Origin: Pseudomonas benzenivorans
GTDB taxonomy: Bacteria > Pseudomonadota > Gammaproteobacteria > Pseudomonadales > Pseudomonadaceae
Assembly: GCF_024397895.1 (NCBI RefSeq)
Contig: NZ_CP073346.1
Span: 558,001 to 622,000 of the forward strand
Reading direction: 5' to 3'
DNA: 64,000 nucleotides
The translations under genes and the position numbers were made by a program. Below, piece by piece: positions 41,241-50,218 of the stretch. Position 1 is the stretch's first letter, and each line of letters starts with the position of its first letter. The notes beneath the pieces are model-generated. The model was not told the DNA's origin, made no database searches, and saw only the letters and a list, made by a program, of their open reading frames with translations.

Positions 41241-42229
41241 AAACCGCCCTGAACCTCTGCATTTGCCCATTGCTGCTGAGCCTGCTGAGCCTGCTGGCCG
41301 GCTGCGCCAGCCACGAGCCGCCGGTGATCGCCCTGGACGAACCGGTGCAGGCGCAGCGCCTGCCGGAGCCACCCAAGCCCATCGAAGTGGTGGCGGTGCC
41401 GCAGCCGCTGGCCTTGCCGGCGCAGCTCAAGCCACTGACCGCCAAGACGAGCAAGCCGGCCAGGGAACCGGCCGATGAGCGCGTGCGGGTCTCACGGGCC
41501 AACCGCGATGCCCGGGTCCCACCGAGCCGAGAGGGCTATATCAACGCCATTCAGGTCTGGCCCTACTCGGACGGTGCGCTGTACCAGGTGTACGCCAGCC
41601 CCGGTCGGGTCACGGCGATCAACCTGCAGCCCGGTGAGGAACTGGTCACCGTAGCCGCCGGCGATACGGTGCGCTGGATCGTCGGCGACACCACCAGTGG
41701 TAGCGACGAAGATCTGCGGGTCAGCGTGCTGATCAAACCGACCCGAACCGATCTCAAGACCAATCTGGTCATCACCACCACGCGCCGCACCTACCTGATC
41801 GAGCTGAGCTCCACCGAGCACGCCTGGATGGCCTCGGTGTCCTGGGACTACCCCAAGGACCGCCTGCTCGCGCTGCAGCGTCGCGCCAGTGCCGCCCAGG
41901 TGGCGGCGCCGGTGGACGCCGGCCTGGCGCTGGAGCAGCTGCGCTTTCGCTATGCGATCAGCGGCAGCAACCCGCCGTGGAAGCCGCTGCGCGCCTTCGA
42001 CGACGGGCGCAAGGTGTATATCCAGTTCCCCGCCGGCATCGCCCAGGGCGAGCTGCCGCCGCTGTTCGTGATCGGCCCGGAAGGTGACGGGCAACTGGTG
42101 AACTACCGCTTCCGCTCGCCCTACTACATCGTCGACCGCCTGTTCGGCGCGGCCGAGCTGCGCCTGGGCGCCGACCAGGGCGATGTGGTGCGGATCGAGC
42201 GCACCGATGGCGTGGCACGGAGGCCCTGA
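41237..42229 (+). CDS. trbG: TrbG (VirB9-like)
   Basis: This 330-residue protein carries a lipoprotein-type signal (LLSLLSLLAGCASH) and the VirB9/TrbG domain: INAIQVWPYSDGALYQVYASPGRVTAINLQPGE, WIVGDTTSG and LVITTTRRTYLIELSS. It is part of the outer-membrane core of the transfer channel with TrbI. Confidence 0.94.
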   Translation: MKTALNLCICPLLLSLLSLLAGCASHEPPVIALDEPVQAQRLPEPPKPIEVVAVPQPLALPAQLKPLTAKTSKPAREPADERVRVSRANRDARVPPSREGYINAIQVWPYSDGALYQVYASPGRVTAINLQPGEELVTVAAGDTVRWIVGDTTSGSDEDLRVSVLIKPTRTDLKTNLVITTTRRTYLIELSSTEHAWMASVSWDYPKDRLLALQRRASAAQVAAPVDAGLALEQLRFRYAISGSNPPWKPLRAFDDGRKVYIQFPAGIAQGELPPLFVIGPEGDGQLVNYRFRSPYYIVDRLFGAAELRLGADQGDVVRIERTDGVARRP

Positions 42230-42231
42230 GC

Positions 42232-43506
42232 ATGAATGCCAAGGACGACAGCCAAACCGCGGCGCCTTCGCCGCAGCCCAAGGAGGCACCGGAAACCCTG
42301 GAGCTGCGGGCGCAACCGCGCCCGGTCACCCGCCTCAATCCGCGCATGCTGGCGGTACTGGTCGGAGGGCTGGCGAGTGCGGTGCTTGGCGCCATGCTGT
42401 GGTCGCTACAGCCCCAGCCGCGACGCCAGGGCGCGGAGCAGACCGAGCTGTACAACGTCGAGCGCATCGCCCGCTCCGAGGGCCTGGAGCAGTTGCCCGC
42501 CGACTACTCACAACTGCCTCCCCCCGCCTCACCCGAGGTGCCGCAACTGGGCCCACCGCTGCCCGGCGACCTGGGTGGCGCCATTCTCAGGGCCGAGCAG
42601 CAGGCGCAGGGCTATGGCTACGGCAAAGCCGGTCCCGACCCGGCCGAGGCCGAACGCCTGGCCAGGCTCAAGGAAGCCGAGGAAGCAGCGCTGTCTTCGG
42701 TGTTTTTCCAGACCGGCAGCGCGAGGAAATCGAACGTCGCACCCACTGGGGGCGCCCAACTCGATCCCGCGATCCTGGGCGCAGCGTCGTCAGCCACGGT
42801 AGCCGGAGTATCTGGAACACCAGCCCAGCAGGAGCAGAACGAGGCGTTTCTCAGTAAATCCGTACATGCACAAATCCGTAATTCCGGATTGCTGCAGATG
42901 CCCGACTCGCCCTACCAGGTGATGGCCGGCACCGTCATCGCGGCGGCGCTGGTCACCGGGATCAAGTCGGCCCTGCCGGGTGATGTGATCGCCACCGTGA
43001 CCGAGCCGGTCTACGACAGCGCCACCGGCCAGCATGTGCTGATCCCCCAGGGCTCGCGCCTGCTCGGCCGCTACAACAGCCAGGTGAGCTACGGGCAGAG
43101 TCGCGTGCAGGTGGTATGGCAGCGGGTGATCCTGCCGGACACTTCGTCCTTCCAGCTCGACAATCTGGTCGGCAGCGACGCCGCCGGCTATGCCGGCCTG
43201 GAGGATGGCGTCGACTGGCACTGGGACCGGATCGTCGCCGGCGCAGCCATGACCAGCCTACTGGGCATTGGTGCCGAGTTAGCGGCGCCTGAAAGCCGTA
43301 CCGACGGCGACCGCATCATCATCGCCGGGCGCGACAGCCTGCAGGACACGGTGAACCAGATCGGCCAGGAGGTCACCCGCCGCAATCTCGATATCCAACC
43401 CACGCTGACCCAGCGCCCCGGTTTGCCCCTACGGGTGATCGTCAACCGCGACCTGGCCCTGCGCCCCTACCAGTCCTTCTCCACTCAACAGAGGAACCCG
43501 CAATGA
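42232..43506 (+). CDS. trbI: TrbI (VirB10-like)
   Basis: This 424-residue protein has a membrane segment near residue 40, a Pro-rich linker and the C-terminal VirB10 domain (VMAGTVIAAALVTGIKSALPGDVIATVTEPVYDS, PQGSRLLGRYNSQVSYGQ). It spans both membranes in the core complex. The stretch at 42,856-42,879 contains two AAATCCGT motifs 16 bases apart, like the cluster at 927-1110, in the poorly conserved linker before the C-terminal domain. Confidence 0.95.
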   Translation: MNAKDDSQTAAPSPQPKEAPETLELRAQPRPVTRLNPRMLAVLVGGLASAVLGAMLWSLQPQPRRQGAEQTELYNVERIARSEGLEQLPADYSQLPPPASPEVPQLGPPLPGDLGGAILRAEQQAQGYGYGKAGPDPAEAERLARLKEAEEAALSSVFFQTGSARKSNVAPTGGAQLDPAILGAASSATVAGVSGTPAQQEQNEAFLSKSVHAQIRNSGLLQMPDSPYQVMAGTVIAAALVTGIKSALPGDVIATVTEPVYDSATGQHVLIPQGSRLLGRYNSQVSYGQSRVQVVWQRVILPDTSSFQLDNLVGSDAAGYAGLEDGVDWHWDRIVAGAAMTSLLGIGAELAAPESRTDGDRIIIAGRDSLQDTVNQIGQEVTRRNLDIQPTLTQRPGLPLRVIVNRDLALRPYQSFSTQQRNPQ

Positions 43507-43757
43507 GCACGCCCAAGCTGCGCCTCGGCCCGCTGCCGAAAACCGAGAGCCTGAAGCTGACCTTCGCCTGCCCCGCCAGCCTGAAAACCAACCTCGAGCG
43601 CTACGCGGCGCTGCACTCGCAAGCCTATGGCGAAGAGGTCGATGCCCTGACGCTCATCCCGCACATGCTGGAGGCGTTCATGGCGAGGGATCGGGTGTTC
43701 AAGAGAGGCAACAAGACTGCTTTACCTGCTGCACCATGCGCCAGCGGTCCGTGCTAA
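43503..43757 (+). CDS. DUF2274 protein
   Basis: This 84-residue protein matches the small DUF2274 family found directly after trbI in many ICEs. Marks are KLRLGPLPKTESLKLTF and LKTNLERYAALHSQAYGEEVDALTLIPHMLEAFMARDR, the latter resembling a ribbon-helix-helix fold. Its start overlaps trbI. It ends the transfer operon. Function is not known. Confidence 0.88.
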   Translation: MSTPKLRLGPLPKTESLKLTFACPASLKTNLERYAALHSQAYGEEVDALTLIPHMLEAFMARDRVFKRGNKTALPAAPCASGPC

Positions 43758-43801
43758 CCGCCGGCAAGTGGATTTTCATGCGCCACGACAGGGCCGATAA
43801 A

Positions 43802-43923
43802 ATTCCTCAAGATCGTGCGGTTTTCTGTGCTATTGCTAATCCATCAACGTTAATCCTCACGAACATGCGGATTTATGACTAGAATAAGCTCCTAACAGCA
43901 TAATCCGCACAATCATGAGGATT
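43802..43923. promoter_or_regulatory. Three 22-bp operators spaced exactly 50 bp apart, upstream of hipB
   Basis: Imperfect palindromes of the form AATCCKCA-N6-TGMGGATT lie at 43,852-43,873 and 43,902-43,923, and a weaker copy (ATTCCTCA-N6-TGCGGTTT) at 43,802-43,823. Start-to-start distance is 50 bases in both cases. The last one ends 5 bases before the hipB ATG and overlaps its GAGGA ribosome site. HipB of E. coli binds several spaced TATCC-N8-GGATA palindromes, so these are probable autoregulatory HipB sites. The promoter should lie between them. Confidence 0.75.
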
Positions 43924-43928
43924 TTGGC

Positions 43929-44216
43929 ATGCAGTTTCAGATCGACACTCCGGAAAAGATCGGCATGGTGATTCGCGCAAGCCGCAAGGCCATGGACATG
44001 CGCCAGGACGATGCCGCGGGCAGCATCGGTGTGTCCGAAAACTTCCTCGGCAAAGTGGAGCGTGGCGGCGAGTCGGTTCATTGGGGAAAGCTTTTCCAAG
44101 TCATGCGAGAACTGGGACTGCACGTCTACGTTGATGTCCCGGATGAAATCGCGGAACAGGCTCGACAGAACCTGGAGAGGCTGATCGAGAAAACCGAACA
44201 ACAGCCAACAGCTTAG
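43929..44216 (+). CDS. hipB: HipB-like antitoxin (XRE HTH)
   Basis: This 95-residue protein has an HTH at residues 10-60 (IGMVIRASRKAMDMRQDDAAGSIGVSENFLGKVERG) as in HipB. It stands 15 bases before the hipA gene and behind three palindromic sites. It should bind HipA and repress the operon. Confidence 0.9.
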   Translation: MQFQIDTPEKIGMVIRASRKAMDMRQDDAAGSIGVSENFLGKVERGGESVHWGKLFQVMRELGLHVYVDVPDEIAEQARQNLERLIEKTEQQPTA

Positions 44217-44231
44217 AGATAGAAGACCGCA

Positions 44232-45533
44232 ATGGACCGCCAGTTAAACGCCTGGATCAACCACACACAAATCGGCACGTTGTCCGAACAAAACGGCCTT
44301 TGGCGCTTCGCCTACACGGAAGAATGGCTTCGCCGTCCGGACGCCTACGCTCTCTGCCCCAGCCTGCCACTGCAGGATGCCCCGCACGTGGATGGTGCGT
44401 CGGTGCGGCCGGTCCAGTGGTACTTCGATAACCTGCTCCCCGAGGAGGGTCAGCGACAGCTGATCGCCCGGGCCGCGCGTACATCCGAGGCCGATGCCTT
44501 CGGCTTGCTGACCCATTTCGGGGCTGAATCGGCAGGCTCTATCACCCTCCTTCTTCCAGGCCAGCAGCCTACAACGGGCAAACTTCGCGCACTGCCTGAT
44601 GAAGTACTGTCACAGCGTATTCGCGATATGCCCCGGGTCCCTCTGGCCGAGCAAGCCGCCAAACGCATGTCGCTGGCAGGCGCTCAGCACAAGATGGCCA
44701 TCATCTTCGATGGGGAGCAACTGCTAGAACCCACCGGCAACATGCCGTCGACCCATATCCTCAAGCCCGACCACCCGGATATGAGCTACGCCCACTCGGT
44801 GATAAATGAGTGGTTTGTCATGAGCTTGGCAAAGCGTATGGGCCTCCGAGTACCAGAGGTCACTCGCAAGTATGTGCCGCAACCGGTCTACCTCATCTCA
44901 CGTTTTGATCGCCGGAAAATGCCAGATGGCTGGGAGCGGCTGCACTGCATTGATGCCTGCCAATTGCTTGGACTCGACCGGGCCTACAAATACGACCAGG
45001 GCAGCGTGAAACGCCTTCTGGATATCAGCAAGATGTGCAGCATCCCGGCCAAAGTGCGCCTCGAGCTATTTCGCTGGCTGGTGTTCAACGTTCTGGTGGG
45101 CAACGGCGACGCCCATCTGAAAAACCTCAGCTTCCTAGTAACAGCCAAGGGGTTAATTCTTTCCCCCTTCTATGACTTGCTGAGCACCGCGGTGTATACG
45201 ACTCGCGCATTTGATCAGGACGGCTGGCCAGAGCAGGTCAAAATGGCTTGGCCAGTAGGCGAAGAAGACCGGATTACACAGCTCAACCGCACGGCCCTAA
45301 TTTCCGCTGGCGAAGACATGGGTTTAAAAGCCAGCGTGGCGCTGGCCTCAATCGACAAGATGGCATCGGGGATCCAGGCGACGGCAAATCAGTTGCTTGA
45401 GCAGGTCATCCTGGAGAACCAGACGCTGGCCCAGGATCAACCGGAACTCCAGGCAACTCTTGGAGGAGAAACACGCTGCCTTCGGACAATCATTAACATC
45501 GTGATTAACGAAATGAGTAAACAGCTTTCATAA
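44232..45533 (+). CDS. hipA: HipA-like serine/threonine kinase toxin
   Basis: This 433-residue protein is a full-length HipA. It has SLAGAQHKMAI, THILKPDHPD with the ATP-binding Lys, NEWFVMSLAKRMGLRVPEV, LISRFDRR, NVLVGNGDAHLKNLS with the catalytic Asp, and LILSPFYDLLSTAVY with the metal-binding Asp. HipA kinases phosphorylate glutamyl-tRNA synthetase or related targets and stop growth. As a pair with hipB it probably helps to maintain the ICE. All key motifs appear intact. Confidence 0.93.
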   Translation: MDRQLNAWINHTQIGTLSEQNGLWRFAYTEEWLRRPDAYALCPSLPLQDAPHVDGASVRPVQWYFDNLLPEEGQRQLIARAARTSEADAFGLLTHFGAESAGSITLLLPGQQPTTGKLRALPDEVLSQRIRDMPRVPLAEQAAKRMSLAGAQHKMAIIFDGEQLLEPTGNMPSTHILKPDHPDMSYAHSVINEWFVMSLAKRMGLRVPEVTRKYVPQPVYLISRFDRRKMPDGWERLHCIDACQLLGLDRAYKYDQGSVKRLLDISKMCSIPAKVRLELFRWLVFNVLVGNGDAHLKNLSFLVTAKGLILSPFYDLLSTAVYTTRAFDQDGWPEQVKMAWPVGEEDRITQLNRTALISAGEDMGLKASVALASIDKMASGIQATANQLLEQVILENQTLAQDQPELQATLGGETRCLRTIINIVINEMSKQLS

Positions 45534-45629
45534 GCTTTAGTGCATCGTCTCTCAAGTGGTATTATTTTCACGATTCGAGCCGGGCTACATCCAAGATTCG
45601 AAGCCATCCTAGAAAAGGAAACACATCAC

Positions 45630-45989
45630 ATGTCAAAACTCGCTGAATTTCGGGCCCTTGAACAGCAACTGGCCACTCAACTGGCAGAACTGGAAGCACT
45701 CAAGAAAGACGATGGCCTGAAAAAGGAAATGGAGTTCGAGGAAAAACTTCGCGCCTTGATGTCGAAGTACGACAAGAGCCTGCGCGATATCATTGCCATC
45801 CTTGATCCACAAACCAAAGCTGCCAAAATCGCAAAGCAGGATGTCGGGCCGCGCCGTCCTCGCCAACTGAAGCGCTACAAGAACCCCAAGAGCGGCGAGG
45901 TTGTTGAGACCAAGGGCGGCAACCACAAGATCCTGAAAGCCTGGAAAGAAGAGTTCGGCGCTAACGTGGTTGAGGGCTGGCTGCAGTAA
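45630..45989 (+). CDS. MvaT/MvaU-type H-NS-like silencer
   Basis: This 119-residue protein has an N-terminal coiled-coil (LAEFRALEQQLATQLAELEALKKDDGLKKEMEFEEKL) and the C-terminal DNA-binding segment with ETKGGNHKILKAWKEEFGANVVEGWL, as in Pseudomonas MvaT. Mobile elements carry such proteins to keep AT-rich cargo silent in a new host; here the low-GC block would be a natural target. It is an ICE copy, not the chromosomal one, judged from position. It follows hipA with 96 bases between. Confidence 0.9.
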   Translation: MSKLAEFRALEQQLATQLAELEALKKDDGLKKEMEFEEKLRALMSKYDKSLRDIIAILDPQTKAAKIAKQDVGPRRPRQLKRYKNPKSGEVVETKGGNHKILKAWKEEFGANVVEGWLQ

Positions 45990-46143
45990 CGATCGACAGA
46001 GCGGGAGGCGCCGTATCACTAACGGCGCCAGCGACCGCCAAGAATACTGCTCTGCAACTCGCCACCTTACGACACAGCTGGTTTGCCTCTAGAAACGTTG
46101 CCCCTAGGCTGGACCCACTGGAGTTGTGCGGTGGCACGGAGCG

Positions 46144-46428
46144 ATGAAAACACTGTTTTTGCTAATGACGCAGTACGAAGGGCGGGCAATAATTCCGCTC
46201 GATCGAGTTTGTCAGGACTATTTTTCACACCTCAGCACCGAGATGTTCCAGCGCAAAGCCCTGAGTGGCGCACTGCCCATCCCTATTGTGCGCATGGAGC
46301 CAAGCCAAAAGTCTGCCAAGGGCGTGCATCTTGAGGATCTAGCCACTTACCTCGACGCCCAACGTCAACAGGCGATCAGGGAACGGGATCAACTCACCGG
46401 CGACCGCCGCGTCGGGAGAGCCCGTTGA
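46144..46428 (+). CDS. PrtN-like pyocin activator family protein
   Basis: This 94-residue protein begins MKTLFLLMTQYEGRAIIPLD and has VCQDYFSHLSTEMFQRKALSG and PIVRMEPSQKSAKGVHLEDLATYLD, the pattern of PrtN. PrtN in P. aeruginosa activates pyocin genes, but PrtN-like genes also stand next to integrases in genomic islands and may act as excision or integrase regulators. It is convergent with the integrase gene and overlaps its end by 35 bases, which suggests mutual influence on expression. Confidence 0.82.
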   Translation: MKTLFLLMTQYEGRAIIPLDRVCQDYFSHLSTEMFQRKALSGALPIPIVRMEPSQKSAKGVHLEDLATYLDAQRQQAIRERDQLTGDRRVGRAR

Positions 46429-47545
46429 GTGTACGGTCTCCGAGTTTTACGCTTGATGCCAGTACCTTCGGCAACCAACTCCATCCGTTATAGGGATCAC
46501 CACGCCCATTCAGGTGGGTGTAGCGTCGCAACGAATTCCAATCCCTATGACCAGAAACACTTGCCACTCGAGGGATATCCCACCCCATTTGAAATAAACG
46601 ACTGACGCCGTCGTGGCGAAGGTCGTGAAAGTGCAGATCTTTAATCCCAGCACGTTCGCAAGCGCGACTCCAGGCGGTGGACACTGATTCACTGTTGTAA
46701 GGGAAAATTTCGTCGCATAAACGCGGCATGCTATGCACGATTGCCCAGGCTTCGTCAGGCAGGTAACACCAGACGTTGTTTCCGATCTTGTCGCCTGGGT
46801 TCTTCATGTCCCGTACCATCACCGATTGCCGTGATCCATCAAGATCGCCCCAACGGATACGGCAGATCTCATCCTGCCGCCGTGTGGAGAAGATTGCGAA
46901 GCATGCCACTTTCAACATATTGATAGACGTAGGTCGAGCATCCAGGACCCTCTCGAACTCCGCAAATATCAGATTCAGCTCACTAAGTGCCGGCCGGCGG
47001 TCGCGCTCACGACTCTTCAGCTTGTAGCCCAACTTGGTCAGCACTTTCCGTGCATCCGCCATCGCATGCCGGTCAATCTCGTACCCCCAAGCGGGACGAG
47101 CGATAGATAGCACAGCGCCGAGATGAGCAAGGTCATTGCCTGCGGTCTGCGGCTGCACGCCGCCGCCCTCCTCACTCATGCGCCATAGGGCATAGTCCAC
47201 CAGCACCTGAGCGCTCACTCGGCGATCCTCGCATTCGCCCAGAAAAGTCTTGGCGATGGCCTCAAGAGTCGCCTTCTTGGTCTTGCCGATAGGCCTGGCT
47301 TTGCCATATTCCTCAAGGTACTTCTCGATCATAGAGGCCACAGTGGTGCCCGAGAAATTCGCCCGCTCGATAGCACCTGGCTCATCCAATTCGGTCTCGC
47401 GACGCTTGGCCCACGCTTGCGCGGCCTGCTTGCGAGCGAAAGTCTGGCTCTCTTGGTAGACTTGTATGCCGTTTTTCTTGATACGGATCTGCGCGGTATA
47501 GCGGAGCGAGCCGTCCGCGCTCTTTCGGGCTCGAATGGTTGCCAC
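46394..47545 (-). CDS. int: Tyrosine integrase, dusA-targeting type
   Basis: This protein of about 383 residues has a typical N-terminal arm-binding start (TIRARKSADGSLRYTAQIRI), a SAM-like core and the catalytic part with TRRQDEICRIRW (Arg), HFHDLRHDG (His-x-x-Arg) and LRRYTHL (Tyr nucleophile). The GTG at 47,545 is chosen because AGGAGGG lies 10 bases upstream and the family starts here; ATG codons at 47,575 and 47,596 lack a ribosome site. It should catalyse insertion into and excision from the 5' part of dusA. It reads away from dusA. Confidence 0.9.
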   Translation of the reverse strand: MATIRARKSADGSLRYTAQIRIKKNGIQVYQESQTFARKQAAQAWAKRRETELDEPGAIERANFSGTTVASMIEKYLEEYGKARPIGKTKKATLEAIAKTFLGECEDRRVSAQVLVDYALWRMSEEGGGVQPQTAGNDLAHLGAVLSIARPAWGYEIDRHAMADARKVLTKLGYKLKSRERDRRPALSELNLIFAEFERVLDARPTSINMLKVACFAIFSTRRQDEICRIRWGDLDGSRQSVMVRDMKNPGDKIGNNVWCYLPDEAWAIVHSMPRLCDEIFPYNSESVSTAWSRACERAGIKDLHFHDLRHDGVSRLFQMGWDIPRVASVSGHRDWNSLRRYTHLNGRGDPYNGWSWLPKVLASSVKLGDRTLNGLSRRGGRR

Positions 47546-47662
47546 AGTGGTACGCCCTCCTGGCCGGTGGTACATACGAACTTCACGATGGTACATTTTA
47601 CCACCGCCTCAAGAAAAACGCTCTGAAAGCCCCGTAAACCCGGCGGAAACGCGACAAGACAA

Positions 47663-48673
<1,011 letters not shown>

Positions 48674-48681
48674 TCGCCGTT

Positions 48682-48699
48682 GAGCCGCCTCGGCGGCTC
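48682..48699. terminator. Hairpin after dusA
   Basis: GAGCCGCC and GGCGGCTC form a tight inverted repeat between dusA and tal. No T-run follows, so it may only reduce read-through. Confidence 0.4.
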
Positions 48700-48737
48700 G
48701 GGTAAGGTCATGACATCCGCAACGACAAGGCTGTGTC

Positions 48738-49664
48738 ATGACCTCCAAGCTGGATCAACTCAAGCAGTTCACCACCGTAGTCGCCGACACCGGTGACCTC
48801 GACGCCATCGCCCGGCTGAAACCGGTCGACGCCACCACCAACCCGTCCCTGCTGCTCAAGGCCGCCGCCATGCCGCGCTACGCCGAGCTGCTGCGCAGCG
48901 CCGTAGCCATCAGCGGTGGCGACCTCGGCCTGGCTTGCGATCGCTTTGCCGTGGCGGTCGGCCAGGAAATCCTCAAGGTGATTCCCGGGCGCATCTCCAC
49001 CGAGGTGGATGCACGCCTGTCGTTCGACACCCAGGCCACCCTGCGCCGTGCCGAGCGCTTGATCGACCTGTACGAACAGGCCGGCATCGGCCGAGAGCGG
49101 GTGCTGATCAAGATCGCCTCAACCTGGGAGGGTATCCGCGCCGCCGAGCAGCTGGAAAAGGCCGGCATCCAATGCAACCTCACCCTGCTGTTCGCCTTCG
49201 CCCAGGCCCAGGCTTGCGCCGAAGCAGGGGTGTTCCTGATCTCGCCCTTCGTGGGACGCATCTACGACTGGTACAAGAAGGCCGAAGGCCGCGACTTCGT
49301 CGGTGCCGAAGACCCCGGCGTGCAATCGGTCACGCGCATCTACAACTACTACAAGGCCAACGGCTACTCGACCGTGGTGATGGGCGCCAGCTTCCGCAAC
49401 CTCGGCCAGATCGAGCAGCTGGCCGGCTGTGATCGGCTGACCATCAGCCCCGAACTGTTGCAACAATTGGCCGACGATCCGCAGCCGCTGGAACGCAAAC
49501 TGAGTAGTGGGAAACCGGCCGAGGCGCGCCAGTCGCTCGACGAAGGCCAGTTCCGCTGGGCGCTCAACGAGGACGCCATGGCCACGGAGAAACTCGCCGA
49601 AGGCATTCGCCTGTTCGCCCGTGACCAGGAAAAGCTGGAGGCACTGCTCGCCAGCCTGGCCTGA
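48738..49664 (+). CDS. tal: Transaldolase
   Basis: This 308-residue enzyme of the pentose phosphate pathway transfers a dihydroxyacetone unit between sugar phosphates. It shows [28 protein letters not shown], and [20 protein letters not shown] with the Schiff-base Lys125, then [19 protein letters not shown] and [15 protein letters not shown]. Length matches the TalB subfamily. A strong 14-bp inverted repeat follows the stop. Confidence 0.96.
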   Translation: MTSKLDQLKQFTTVVADTGDLDAIARLKPVDATTNPSLLLKAAAMPRYAELLRSAVAISGGDLGLACDRFAVAVGQEILKVIPGRISTEVDARLSFDTQATLRRAERLIDLYEQAGIGRERVLIKIASTWEGIRAAEQLEKAGIQCNLTLLFAFAQAQACAEAGVFLISPFVGRIYDWYKKAEGRDFVGAEDPGVQSVTRIYNYYKANGYSTVVMGASFRNLGQIEQLAGCDRLTISPELLQQLADDPQPLERKLSSGKPAEARQSLDEGQFRWALNEDAMATEKLAEGIRLFARDQEKLEALLASLA

Positions 49665-49667
49665 ATG

Positions 49668-49706
49668 CACTGCGGGGCGCCGATTTGCATCAGGCGCCCC
49701 GCAGTG
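49668..49706. terminator. Bidirectional hairpin between tal and the STAS gene
   Basis: A perfect 14-bp inverted repeat (49,668-49,681 with 49,693-49,706; arm CACTGCGGGGCGCC) lies between two convergent genes. The loop is 11 bases. There is little T-richness after it, but the stability and place suggest a shared terminator. Confidence 0.7.
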
Positions 49707-49723
49707 AATAGCCGTGGTTGGGC

Positions 49724-50218
49724 TCAGTGGTGTTCGAGGGCGCTGACCAGATCGTGGAAGGCTTCGCGGTTGGACTCGTTCAAGCCCATGAGAATACGGT
49801 GTGCCTCCAGCACCTTGGACCTGACCACCTCTTCGGATTGATCCTGAGACGGCAGATCGGCCAGGCACTCCGGGCAGGGGATCGGCTTGTTGACGATATT
49901 GAAGACCTGATCGAACCCCATCGACTGCAGCAGGCGAGTAATGTCCGCATGGGTGGTGACCACGGTAGGCAGCAGGCCGATCTTCTGCCGCGAGAGAATC
50001 GACAGCTTGGCCAGCAGGCCAAGCGTGGTGCTGTCGATGCTGCGGGTCTCGGTCAGATCGATGACGATGGCCGAGAAATTCAACGCGCTGAAGATTTTCT
50101 CGATGGTGGCGTCCAGCGCCGAACAGAGGGTCAGGCGCACCTCGCCGACAAACTTCAAGACGAAGGTGCCGTCTTGTTCAGCGAACTGGATTCGACCGGG
50201 GTTGATCCCAGGATTCAT
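49724..50218 (-). CDS. STAS-domain anti-sigma-factor antagonist
   Basis: This 164-residue protein has a STAS domain with FVGEVRLTLCSALDATIEKIF and IVIDLTETRSIDSTTLGLLAKL, where the Ser of the DST motif is the phosphorylation site. The C-terminal 60 residues are an extra helical part. It overlaps the upstream response-regulator phosphatase gene by 4 bases; that phosphatase probably dephosphorylates this protein so it can bind an anti-sigma factor or kinase. The same pair stands at this place in P. aeruginosa as I remember it (PA2797/PA2798). Confidence 0.9.
   Translation of the reverse strand: MNPGINPGRIQFAEQDGTFVLKFVGEVRLTLCSALDATIEKIFSALNFSAIVIDLTETRSIDSTTLGLLAKLSILSRQKIGLLPTVVTTHADITRLLQSMGFDQVFNIVNKPIPCPECLADLPSQDQSEEVVRSKVLEAHRILMGLNESNREAFHDLVSALEHH

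Larger units (their letters stand above)
1..47660. mobile_element. Right-hand part of a Tn4371/IncP-trb-type ICE inserted at dusA
   Basis: The block carries the modules of a self-transmissible element: ardA, repA with iterons, parA, a TraF peptidase, a DUF3363 relaxase, a TraG coupling protein, a full trbBCDEJKLFGI type IV secretion set and a tyrosine integrase ending next to dusA. The order is what I know of Tn4371-like ICEs, with cargo between the relaxase and traG. The integrase promoter faces dusA, so the right end should lie between about 47,546 and the first codons of dusA (start 47,663). The left end is not in the window. Exact att sequences cannot be set without the other end. Confidence 0.9.

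Noticed and set aside
45990..46143. Inverted repeat GGCGCCGT/ACGGCGCC after the mvaT-like gene as a terminator
   Set aside because: Only 8 bp and no T-run; it may be structural but the evidence is weak.
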